From JACDER01 sp963717765 (GTDB lineage: Bacteria > Actinomycetota > Thermoleophilia > Gaiellales > Gaiellaceae): a stretch of 64,000 nt of DNA. The notes under the pieces were generated by a model that saw only the letters and a list, made by a program, of their open reading frames with translations, made no database searches and was not told where the DNA came from. The position numbers were made by a program, and so were the translations under genes. The stretch covers positions 24,631 to 88,630 of the forward strand of contig CAVQWX010000006.1 of the NCBI GenBank assembly GCA_963717765.1. The letters are read 5' to 3'. Below, piece after piece: positions 50,451 through 58,516 of this stretch (positions are counted from its first letter, which is position 1; each line of letters starts with the position of its first letter).

Positions 50451-51398
50451 ATGCACACTCGCACGAGATCGGCAATCCTCGTCGCAGCGCTCGCAGCCGC
50501 GAGCGTCCTGTTCATCGGCACGCCGGGGGCGATCGCAACCCAGGGTCAGTCAGTGCTGGCCGGAATGCAAAACACCGCGGCGAGCTCGACCATCGTCGTG
50601 AATGAGACCTATGTGCCGGCGTCCGAGTGCCACCCCAGCGACAGCGCGGTCGGCTTGGTCGCATGTGGCCTGCTCGGCGTTTGGGGCTTGAGTCCGTCTT
50701 CGTTCGGCGTCGGCATCGAGGGTGATGCCATAGGGTCGAACGGGATCGGCGTCGGGGGTTATGCCCACGGGTCGAACGGCGTCGGTGTCTGGGGCTTCTC
50801 AGCGAAGGGCGACGGGATCGAGGCGCTCACGCGAGCCACGAACAGGTCGGCGCTCTTTGCCCACCATGACGGGTCGGATCCCGGCTACGGGGTGTTCGCG
50901 CGCGCGAACGTCGGCACGGGCATCAGCGGAGGGAGCAGCTCCGGAGACGGGATCGAAGGCGTCACCTCCACGCTCGACAAGTCTGCCGTGTGGGCGCATC
51001 ACGACGGTTCGAGTTCGGGCTGGGGCGTCCATGCGAACGCGCAGGTCGGGACGGGCGTCCACGCGGAAGGCAGCCTCTACGGGCTGTACGGCGTGACGAC
51101 GACCGCAAGCGGGACCGGCGTCCGCGCCGTCAACTCGGCGCCGGGCGGGACTGCCCTGCGGGTGGACGGCAAGGCGAGTTTCAGTCGCAGCGGCATCACC
51201 ACGATCGCGGCGGGCACAGCATCGATGACGATCAGCCTTGCCGGAGTGTCCACGTCGAGCATGGTGGTCGCGACCGCGCAGCAGAACGGGGACGTGTTCG
51301 TGAAGGCGGCCGTCCCTGCGGGAGGGTCGTTCAAGCTCTTCCTGAGCGGCAACGCACCCGCGGGGGGTTTGAAGGTGGCGTACTTCGTCTTGAACTAA
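50451..51398 (+). CDS. Exported GVGVxG-repeat protein
   Basis: This is a 315-residue exported protein with signal peptide ILVAALAAASVLFIGTPGA. The body is made of short glycine-rich repeats of the GVGVWGFS / GDGIEALT / GWGVHANAQVG type, typical of beta-helical fibre shafts in phage tail proteins and surface adhesins. The C-terminal 90 residues (FSRSGITTIAAGTASMTISL) form a cap-like beta domain. There is no enzymatic motif. It heads an apparent operon: the next gene starts 15 bp after its stop. The gene start is copied, broken, at 44241. Confidence 0.75.
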   Translation: MHTRTRSAILVAALAAASVLFIGTPGAIATQGQSVLAGMQNTAASSTIVVNETYVPASECHPSDSAVGLVACGLLGVWGLSPSSFGVGIEGDAIGSNGIGVGGYAHGSNGVGVWGFSAKGDGIEALTRATNRSALFAHHDGSDPGYGVFARANVGTGISGGSSSGDGIEGVTSTLDKSAVWAHHDGSSSGWGVHANAQVGTGVHAEGSLYGLYGVTTTASGTGVRAVNSAPGGTALRVDGKASFSRSGITTIAAGTASMTISLAGVSTSSMVVATAQQNGDVFVKAAVPAGGSFKLFLSGNAPAGGLKVAYFVLN

Positions 51399-51413
51399 CC
51401 GATCGGAGGGGAA

Positions 51414-53084
51414 ATGAAGCACGCTTTGCATAGACAACCAGCAGCTTGGCTGGCGGGAGTGTGTACCTGTCTCGGCCTGGCGCTAATCGCCTCGCCGGCC
51501 TTTGCCGGCGACGCGCGCTCGAGCGCCGGAGCCCCGTGGCTGACGACCGGAAACTCGATCAACTCGAACGACTGGCTTGGAACGCTGAACAGCGCCCCGC
51601 TCACGTTCAAGACGAACGACGTCGAGCGCATGCGCATCACCAACGCGGGAAAGATCGGGATCGGCACGAGCTCACCCGCCGATCCCCTGTCGCTGAAGAC
51701 GGCCACGAACAGCTACGGCTTGACGCAGACCGACGGGACGACCACGGTCGGCACCTGGGTTGGCGCCGGCAACAGCGGCACCTCGAGCGGCTGGCTCGGC
51801 ACCAAGACGGATGACCCGCTGCAGTTCTTCACCGGTAACGGAGGCACGCAGATGACGCTCGCCACGAACGGGAACGTGGGTGTCGGCACGACGACGCCTC
51901 CGGACCGGCTCACTGTGAAGACCGCCTCCGGCAGTTACGGACTGACCCACACGGACGGCTCGACGACCGTGGGGACGTATGTCGGCGGCGGCGGCGGCTG
52001 GCTCGGGACGAAGTCCTTCAGCCCGCTGCACTTCTTTACCGCCGACGGCGTGCCGTCGATGACGCTAACCACGAACGGGAACGTGGGCGTCGGTACGACG
52101 TCGCCCAGCGACAAGCTGAGCATCAGGACGGGCACGAACAGCTACGGCGTCACGCAGTCCGACGGGACGACTACGGTCGGGACCTGGGTCGGCGCCGGCA
52201 CCAGCGGCATCCGGAGCGGCTGGCTCGGTACGAAGACGAACCACCCGCTGCGGCTGTTCACGTCAAACGGATCCGCGCCGCTGAACATCTACCCGAGCGG
52301 CGAGGTCGGGATCGGATCGTATTACCAGTACGGGGTCAAGCTCAGCGCTCGCAGTGGGACTACCGCCGATGCGGGGCGCTTCGAGAACACGACGTCCGGG
52401 CGGGCGATCACGGCGACGAGCGACAGCGGGGACGCGATCCTCGGTCGCTCGTATTCGACCAGCGGCTTCGGCGCGTCCGGGGGCGTCGGCGTCGACGGGG
52501 AAGCGCAGAACGGTGTCGGCGTCTACGGGTACGCCGCGCGGGGCGGTGTCGGAGTCTACGGAGCGGTGGGCAACAGCGGAGGATGGGCTGGGCTATTCCA
52601 GGGCGACATCGGGGTCAGCGGCGACGTTATTCAGACACAGGACAGTCCGCTCGACCCTGCAAACAAGACCCTTTCGTCCGCGCCGGTCGACGCGAACGAG
52701 CGGCTCAACGTGTTCAGCGGCAACATCGTCACAGGCCGCGCTGGGAAGGCTCTCGTCCGGCTGCCGGGCTACTTCTCGGCCGCCAACACGGATCCGCGCT
52801 ACCAGCTGACGGTCGTAGGGCAGTTTGCGCAGGCGATCGTGGCACGCAAGATCGATCACAGCACGTTCGTGATCCGAACCAACAAACCGAAGGTCGAGGT
52901 GTCCTGGCAGGTCACCGCCGTCCGCAACGATCCCTGGTCCAAGGCACACCCGTTCCGGGCCGTGCAGGACAAAGCAGTGGCCCAGCGAGGTAAGTACTAC
53001 ACGCCGTCGGCCTACGGAAAACCGGCGCGGGACAGCATCGCGCCATCTCCGAACGCCGATGCCTCGACGGGGACCCGACCGTGA
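51414..53084 (+). CDS. Exported tail-fibre-like GIGT-repeat protein A
   Basis: This is a 556-residue exported protein (signal peptide LGLALIASPAFA). Residues about 95-310 are three tandem repeats of roughly 70-74 residues, each with SYGLTQTDGTTTVGTWVGAG, a GWLGTK segment and GNVGVGTTTP(S/P)DKL, as in phage tail spikes that carry chaperone-type ends. A GVGVYGYA-type stretch follows near 360-390. The last 150 residues (LNVFSGNIVTG, YQLTVVGQFAQAIV, KAHPFRAVQ) are a conserved beta domain shared with the next gene. The repeats are also near-identical in DNA. GGAGGGGAA precedes the ATG. Confidence 0.78.
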   Translation: MKHALHRQPAAWLAGVCTCLGLALIASPAFAGDARSSAGAPWLTTGNSINSNDWLGTLNSAPLTFKTNDVERMRITNAGKIGIGTSSPADPLSLKTATNSYGLTQTDGTTTVGTWVGAGNSGTSSGWLGTKTDDPLQFFTGNGGTQMTLATNGNVGVGTTTPPDRLTVKTASGSYGLTHTDGSTTVGTYVGGGGGWLGTKSFSPLHFFTADGVPSMTLTTNGNVGVGTTSPSDKLSIRTGTNSYGVTQSDGTTTVGTWVGAGTSGIRSGWLGTKTNHPLRLFTSNGSAPLNIYPSGEVGIGSYYQYGVKLSARSGTTADAGRFENTTSGRAITATSDSGDAILGRSYSTSGFGASGGVGVDGEAQNGVGVYGYAARGGVGVYGAVGNSGGWAGLFQGDIGVSGDVIQTQDSPLDPANKTLSSAPVDANERLNVFSGNIVTGRAGKALVRLPGYFSAANTDPRYQLTVVGQFAQAIVARKIDHSTFVIRTNKPKVEVSWQVTAVRNDPWSKAHPFRAVQDKAVAQRGKYYTPSAYGKPARDSIAPSPNADASTGTRP

Positions 53085-53096
53085 GCTGACCGGAAC

Positions 53097-53132
53097 GCCG
53101 CGCGCGCCGCCGATCGCACCGGCGCGCGCGGC
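53097..53132 (+). terminator. 12-bp hairpin after protein A gene
   Basis: GCCGCGCGCGCC and GGCGCGCGCGGC pair perfectly around a 12-nt loop, 12 bp after the stop codon. No U-tract follows, so termination is possible but not proven. Confidence 0.5.
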
Positions 53133-53234
53133 GGACATTCGGTTACCACTAGGGACTTCCCCGATGCGCCGGTCGCACCGGCGGCGTAGCGTGGTGGTCA
53201 AAGGGCGTGATTGGAGGAGAAATGAGACATCTCT

Positions 53235-54485
53235 TTGGAGAAAGGCGAAGCGCCACGTACTGGCTGGTCGCGCGCCTGCCTCGGCCTGCTGCTGGTCGCT
53301 ACGCCGGCGCTCGCCGGCGGCGCCCGGACGAGCGCAGGCGGGCCGTGGCTGACGACCGGAAACTCGATCAACTCGAACGACTTCCTGGGCACGCTGAACA
53401 GCGCCCCGCTGACGCTGAAGACAAACGGCGCCGAGCGCATGCGCATCACGAACGCGGGGAAGATCGGAATCGGCACGAGCTCACCCGCCGATCCCCTCTC
53501 GCTGCACACCGCCACGAACAGCTACGGCCTGACGCACACGGACGGCTCGACCACGCTCGGCACCTATGTCGGCGCCGGCAGAGGCTGGATCGGCACCAAG
53601 TCGAACAGTCCGCTCAGCTTCTTCACGAACAACGGCGGCCCGCTCATGACGCTCCTGGCCTCTTCGGGGAACGTCGGGATCGGCACGACGCTGCCCAACG
53701 ACAAGCTGGCCGTGCGGACGGCCACGAACAGCTACGGCGTCACCCAGTCCGACGGGACGACGACGGTGGGGACCTGGGTCGGCGCGGGCGGTAGCGGCAT
53801 CCCCAGCGGCTGGCTCGGCACGAAGACGAACCACCCGTTGCGACTGTTCACGAGCAACGGATCCGCGCCGCTCAACATCTACCCGAGCGGGGAGGTCGGC
53901 GTCGGCTCGTACCTCCAGTACGGAGCCAAGCTCAGCGTACGCAGTGCGACGGGCGCCGACGCCGGACGCTTCGACAACACGACTGCAGGGCGCGCGATCA
54001 CGGCGACGAGCGCCGCTGGGGACGCGATCCTGGGTGTCTCCAGCAGACGGATCGACCCCGCACACAAGACCCTCTTGTCCGCACCGGTCGACGCGAACGA
54101 GCGGCTCAACGTGTTCAGCGGCAACGTCGTCACCGGCCCCGGTGGCAAGGCTCTCGTGCCGCTGCCGGCCTACTACTCGGCCGCCAACAAAGATCCGCGC
54201 TACCAGCTGACCGTGGTCGGGCAGTTCGCGCAGGCGATCGTCGGACGCGAAATCGAGGGCAACACGTTCACGATCCGCACGAACAAGCCGAACGTGAAGG
54301 TGTCCTGGCAGGTGACCGCAAAGCGGAACGATCCCTGGTCGAAGGCGCACCCGTTCCGGGCCGTGCAGAACAAGACCGCGGCTCAGCGAGGCAAGTACTA
54401 CACGCCGGCGGCCTACGGGAAAACGGCGCGGGACAGCATCGCTCCACCTCCGAACGCAGTCGCGTCAGCTCCAAAGAGGCGGTGA
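53235..54485 (+). CDS. Exported tail-fibre-like GIGT-repeat protein B
   Basis: This is a 416-residue paralogue of the preceding gene, with two instead of three SYGLTxTDG repeats and without the GVGVYG stretch; the C-terminal beta domain is kept. The start is a problem. The good ribosome site (GGAGGAGAA) serves an ATG at 53222 whose frame loses the signal peptide, while the coding frame can start at a TTG at 53235 and reads ACLGLLLVATPALAGG. Comparison with protein A suggests a one-base change near 53258-53275. So the gene may be frameshifted, or may really use the TTG. Confidence 0.7.
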   Translation: MEKGEAPRTGWSRACLGLLLVATPALAGGARTSAGGPWLTTGNSINSNDFLGTLNSAPLTLKTNGAERMRITNAGKIGIGTSSPADPLSLHTATNSYGLTHTDGSTTLGTYVGAGRGWIGTKSNSPLSFFTNNGGPLMTLLASSGNVGIGTTLPNDKLAVRTATNSYGVTQSDGTTTVGTWVGAGGSGIPSGWLGTKTNHPLRLFTSNGSAPLNIYPSGEVGVGSYLQYGAKLSVRSATGADAGRFDNTTAGRAITATSAAGDAILGVSSRRIDPAHKTLLSAPVDANERLNVFSGNVVTGPGGKALVPLPAYYSAANKDPRYQLTVVGQFAQAIVGREIEGNTFTIRTNKPNVKVSWQVTAKRNDPWSKAHPFRAVQNKTAAQRGKYYTPAAYGKTARDSIAPPPNAVASAPKRR

Positions 54486-54497
54486 CATTCAGCGCAC

Positions 54498-54527
54498 GCT
54501 GCGCGCCGCCCACCGGCGGTGCGCAGC
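54498..54527 (+). terminator. Hairpin after protein B gene
   Basis: GCTGCGC and GCGCAGC pair around a 16-nt GC-rich loop that can itself fold, starting 13 bp after the stop. There is no T-run. Confidence 0.45.
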
Positions 54528-54624
54528 GGCCCCGCACTGGTCGGGCGCATCCAAACAGGTAGGTGGATCAACAGCAAACCGCTCGGCCTGGCCGAGGTGC
54601 AAGGTGCCACGAACGAGCCCCCGT

Positions 54625-54675
54625 ATCCGACGGAGTTTCGCCGAGAGGCGGTCCGGCTGGTCAAAGAAAGCGGCA
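54625..54675 (+). pseudogene. IS3-type OrfA N-terminal fragment
   Basis: A 17-codon stretch reads YPTEFRREAVRLVKESG, the usual N-terminus of IS3-family OrfA transposases. It then runs without a break into the duplicated regulator tail. Nothing else of the element is present. Confidence 0.6.
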
Positions 54676-54687
54676 GGTCGCAGCGGG

Positions 54688-54852
54688 CACCTCGGGCTGG
54701 TGACCGCGCCGCTCGGGGCGGTCGCCACGGTGAGGCGCACCGGCAGTACCGGCGCTATGCCACATTGATGGAGGAGATCGAGGTCGAGCCGGCTCCGGTT
54801 CCGTGCTAGCGCGGGATCTGCTTAAGGGTCGTTTAAGAGCGGGCCGGGAGGA
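54688..54852 (+). repeat. Copy of the STAND-BTAD gene 3' end and promoter
   Basis: This segment matches 41945-42110, the last 40 codons of the STAND-BTAD regulator plus the following direct-repeat box. The copy still reads RHGEAHRQYRRYATLMEEIE and ends in a stop, with a one-base deletion near its start. The box (TTAAG 54822-54826 and 54833-54837) is unchanged. The match resumes at 54917-54940 with the ribosome site of the RTX gene, after about 50 bp of extra sequence holding a GGCC/GGCC hairpin and TTTTT. Confidence 0.85.
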
Positions 54853-54936
54853 TGCCAGGTAGCGACCCTCGGCTCCGCCTTAGGGCCACTGAAGGCCGCT
54901 TTTTAGCATCGCTGACAGTCGACCGAAGGAGTGAAC

Positions 54937-57522
54937 ATGATGAGGCGCCTGTTCCTACTCACCGCTCTCTGCCTCGGCACGGCCATTGCCGCGCCGTCCC
55001 CCGATGCCGCGCGAGCCTCGTCGGTCGAGATCACCAGCGGCCAGCTTCGCTACCTCGCCGACAAGGCCGAAGACGGCAGCGAGGCAAACCACGTCAACAT
55101 CTGGCTCGACGACGGCACGATCTACGTGCAGGACTCGACCGGCATCGACCACAACTTTTCGAACGTCTGTTGGTACGACACTTCGATACGAGTGCTCTGC
55201 TGGGCGCCGGCTGTCTCCTCGCTCGAGGTTTCGACGGGCGGCGGAAACGACTACGTGGCCGTTTCGGAGACGATCTCCCTTCCCGCCAGCATCTACGGGG
55301 GCGGGGGCAAGGACACCATCTACGGCGGAGCCGGCAACGACCACATCGAGGGCGGGGACCCGACGGGGCACGAGTGGGGCCCTATCGCCGGGGACGACGT
55401 GATCTATGGGCGCGGCGGGAACGACTTCCTGCGCGGCACATGGGCTACGAACGTCCTGCACGGCGGCAAGGGAAACGACACGCTCTGGAACGAGAACGGC
55501 GACGAGGTTCTCTACGGCGACGAGGGCGACGACACGCTCGAGAGCTCCTTCGACCAATGTCCGCAGCCGTCGTCCACCTCCAAGCACAGCTATTTGTCGG
55601 GCGGGCCCGGGACCGACACGGCGGCCTACAGCGCCTACGCTAACGGGACGTGCGACTCGACCGACGGCGTCGTCGTAACGCTCGACGGCTACTTCAACGA
55701 CGGGGTCGCCGGAGAGAACGACAACGTCCAGACGAACGTCGAGATCGTGCAGGGGAGCGCGAATAACGACGTGCTGTACGGAAACGACGCCGCGAACACG
55801 TTGAACGGTGGCGGGGGCGACGACTACCTCGAGGGAAGCGGCGGCGACGACGTGCTGCACGGAGGGAGCGGCCAGGATCTGCTCCGAGGCGGTTACGGGG
55901 CAGACTCGATCTTCGGTGGCAGCATGGTGAATGGGTGCTGTGAGTTCGATACCGCGAGCTGGGCCGGGCGTCCCAATCCGGTCACGGTTTCGATCGACGG
56001 TCTGAAGAACGACGGCGAGGCTGGGGAAGACGACTACGTCGCATACGACGTCGAGAACCTGACCGGGGGAAACGGCGACGATCACCTGACCGGGAGGAGC
56101 TCCGCGGGCAACGTCCTCTGGGGCGGGCAGGGTAACGACACCCTCGACGGCAAAGGCGGCGGCACCACGGACGGCGTGTTCATCGCGGACGCGCTCGACG
56201 GCGGCGGGGGGAACGACACGCTCGTCGGCGGCCCCGGAGGAAGCTTCTACGACCACATCACGGGTGGTAGCGGCACCGACGCCGTCACGTACTCCGCGCG
56301 GACCGACGGAGTCAAGATCTTCCTGAACGGCAGCTCGAGCCCCGGTGAGGACGAGATCGAAAACGACGTCGAGAACGCCTACGGTGGAAGCGGAAACGAC
56401 GTGCTGGTCGGCAACGCGAGCAAGAACTACCTGTCGGGGAACGGAGGCGATGACACCCTCGAAGGGCAGGCCGAAGTGGACACGCTGAACGGCGGCCTCG
56501 ACCACGACACGCTCTCAGGTGGGGAGGCCAACGACGTCCTCTTTGGCGGTGCCGGCAACGACACCTTGCGCGGCGGCCCCGGCGCGGACTCTCTCGGCGG
56601 GTCCTCGGGAGTCGACCTGGCCGACTACTCCGGCGCCGCGACTGCACTCACCGTCACGATCGACAACCTCGCCGGCGACGGGGCCGCAGGCGAGGGGGAC
56701 AACGTCCTGACCGACGTCGAGGACGTAACCGGCGGTAGTGCGGGCGACACGATCACGGGCAGTTCCGCGGCGAATGTCTTGACGGGCGGTGGGGGCCCGG
56801 ACACGCTGAGCGGCGGTGACGGCGGCGATCTCCTCGTCGGTGGGACGGAGAACGACCAGCTGCACGGCGATGGAGGCGACGACGCTCTCCGCGGCGGTCT
56901 CGGCGCCGACGGCCTCGAAGGCGGCGCCGGCGTCGACACGGTCGACTACGCGGCCGCGACAGCGGGGATCAACGCCAACCTCGAGACGGGCAACGTTTCG
57001 GGCGAGGGCGGCGACACGTTGACCGCGGTCGAGAACCTGATCGGGTCGACCCACGCGGACACCATCACCGGCGACAACGGCCCGAACGCCCTGGCCGGAA
57101 ACAACGGCGCGGACACCATCCACGGCGGCGAGGGCAAGGACTTTCTCAACGGCGCCGACGGAAACGACCTGCTGCGCGGCGACGGAGGCGACGACTTCAT
57201 CGAAGGAGGCGACGGGAAGGACACCGCCCAGTATTCGACCGCCCCCGGAGGGGTCACGGTCGACCTCTCCAATCCCCTCGGCACGGCCACCGGACAGGGG
57301 AATGACCAGCTCGTCAACGTCGAGAACCTGGACGGATCGGGCTTCGGCGACTCGCTCACCGGCTCGTCGATCGCCAACATCCTGAACGGGCTAGGCGGCC
57401 CCGACCAGCTCTTCGGCCTCGCCGGAAAGGACACGCTGGACGGCGGCTCCGGCACGGACACGCTCGACGGGGGAGCCGACGCGGACAGCTGTCTGAACGG
57501 AGAGACTTTGATCAGTTGCTGA
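54937..57522 (+). CDS. Exported RTX-type calcium-binding repeat protein
   Basis: This is a protein of about 861 residues with a signal peptide (LFLLTALCLGTAIA) and, from about residue 100 to the end, dozens of glycine-aspartate nonapeptides of the GGxGxDxLx type (GGGGDDYLEG, GGNGDDHLTG, GGDGGDLLVGG) that form calcium-binding beta-rolls. There is no protease, lipase or other enzyme domain, so it may be a surface or matrix protein. ATG 54937 (or 54940) follows GAAGGAG. The upstream box and leader are copied from the regulator/M23 locus, putting this gene under the same presumed control. Confidence 0.85.
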   Translation: MMRRLFLLTALCLGTAIAAPSPDAARASSVEITSGQLRYLADKAEDGSEANHVNIWLDDGTIYVQDSTGIDHNFSNVCWYDTSIRVLCWAPAVSSLEVSTGGGNDYVAVSETISLPASIYGGGGKDTIYGGAGNDHIEGGDPTGHEWGPIAGDDVIYGRGGNDFLRGTWATNVLHGGKGNDTLWNENGDEVLYGDEGDDTLESSFDQCPQPSSTSKHSYLSGGPGTDTAAYSAYANGTCDSTDGVVVTLDGYFNDGVAGENDNVQTNVEIVQGSANNDVLYGNDAANTLNGGGGDDYLEGSGGDDVLHGGSGQDLLRGGYGADSIFGGSMVNGCCEFDTASWAGRPNPVTVSIDGLKNDGEAGEDDYVAYDVENLTGGNGDDHLTGRSSAGNVLWGGQGNDTLDGKGGGTTDGVFIADALDGGGGNDTLVGGPGGSFYDHITGGSGTDAVTYSARTDGVKIFLNGSSSPGEDEIENDVENAYGGSGNDVLVGNASKNYLSGNGGDDTLEGQAEVDTLNGGLDHDTLSGGEANDVLFGGAGNDTLRGGPGADSLGGSSGVDLADYSGAATALTVTIDNLAGDGAAGEGDNVLTDVEDVTGGSAGDTITGSSAANVLTGGGGPDTLSGGDGGDLLVGGTENDQLHGDGGDDALRGGLGADGLEGGAGVDTVDYAAATAGINANLETGNVSGEGGDTLTAVENLIGSTHADTITGDNGPNALAGNNGADTIHGGEGKDFLNGADGNDLLRGDGGDDFIEGGDGKDTAQYSTAPGGVTVDLSNPLGTATGQGNDQLVNVENLDGSGFGDSLTGSSIANILNGLGGPDQLFGLAGKDTLDGGSGTDTLDGGADADSCLNGETLISC

Positions 57523-57536
57523 GCTTGGACGCTGGC

Positions 57537-57810
57537 TCAGGACACAGGCACGTGATCGCGCCAGGTGTGTTGGGGCTCGTAGCCGATCGCCTGTCGGGCG
57601 CGGTCGATCGCCAGCAGCGCGTCGAACTCCGCGACCTCACGCGTCAGCGGGACACCGGGAAAGACTTCGGCGAGGAGTGCCGACGAGGACCGGTTCATCA
57701 CCGTGTCCGCTGCGGCGATTATGAAGCTCGGGCTGTCTCCAACGGCCTCTGCGGGAGCCTCGAGGGCCAGGCGGAAGGCAGCGGCTCGTCGCCGCAGATG
57801 GATTCCGCAA
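57537..57810 (-). pseudogene. NAD-dependent epimerase/dehydratase C-terminal fragment
   Basis: About 85 residues read FRLALEAPAEAVGDSPSFII, then AAADTVMNRSSSALLAEVFP and AIGYEPQHTWRDHV, the end of an extended short-chain dehydrogenase (sugar-nucleotide epimerase family). The Rossmann domain and catalytic YxxxK are missing and the upstream sequence is in other frames. Confidence 0.7.
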
Positions 57811-58516
57811 CGCGCACGGGCATGGTCACGTGGCACCTGGAGGCTTGTCGGCCAAAAATAAATGGCTCCGGAACGAAGACCTCTGCCAAGGTCGTCACGC
57901 TGTCCAACTCGATGACTCGATGGCGGATGCCAGCGTGATGGAAAAACCGATCGATAAACGTCACCTCGAGGTTTCGGGGTCTGTGGAAGACGAGCGCCGG
58001 CTCCGGGGGGAGGCCGTCGTGGGCAGTCAACTGCCCACAGCCGGGCGAGGTTTTCGGTCAGGAAGTGGCCCTAGTGTTCTCCCAGCAGTCCGCCGTAGAC
58101 CACTGGGTGATCCAAGTGCGGAGCATCTGTGGGAAATCGAGACACTTTCAGGCAGACGGTGAGCTTCGCGAGCGGTCGATTCTCCAGGCCGAGTGGCGCG
58201 TCGCACGCTTGTCTCGTGCACGAGACGGCCGCTCTTGTCATACAACACCTTAGAGTCTTGGAAAGAACACAAGGTTCTCGAACCGATGAAGTCGTCGGTG
58301 CAGTCGCCCGAGCGGTCGTTCTCCTTACCGATGAAGAGGGGGTCCGTGCCACCGTCTACCACAGTGGTGGTGATTGAGAGCGTAAGAAAGAAGGGGACAC
58401 CGAGTGTGGCCGAGCCGGTGAGCTTGCCTTGCGCCGTATCTAGCGGCGACGCTCGGACCCGCCACTGCCGCTGCGAACAGCACACGCAGCACGAGCTTCG
58501 TAAAACCGGCGGCGGC
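57811..58516 (-). other. Degraded region with a possible broken exported protein
   Basis: No intact gene is recognisable. On the minus strand near 58515-58450 one frame reads KLVLRVLFAAAVAGPSVAA, like a signal peptide. A neighbouring frame from about 58430 reads LTGSATLGVPFFLTLSITTT and then GDCTDDFIGSRTLCSFQDS. This could be one small secreted protein split by a frameshift near 58440. GC content drops here relative to the rest of the window. Confidence 0.3.

Noticed and set aside
50451..54485. Prophage tail module
   Set aside because: The fibre-like proteins all have secretion signals and no capsid, tail, lysis or terminase genes are nearby.
54955..56505. Long antisense frame over the RTX gene
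   Set aside because: Repetitive valine- and aspartate-rich shadow produced by the RTX repeats.
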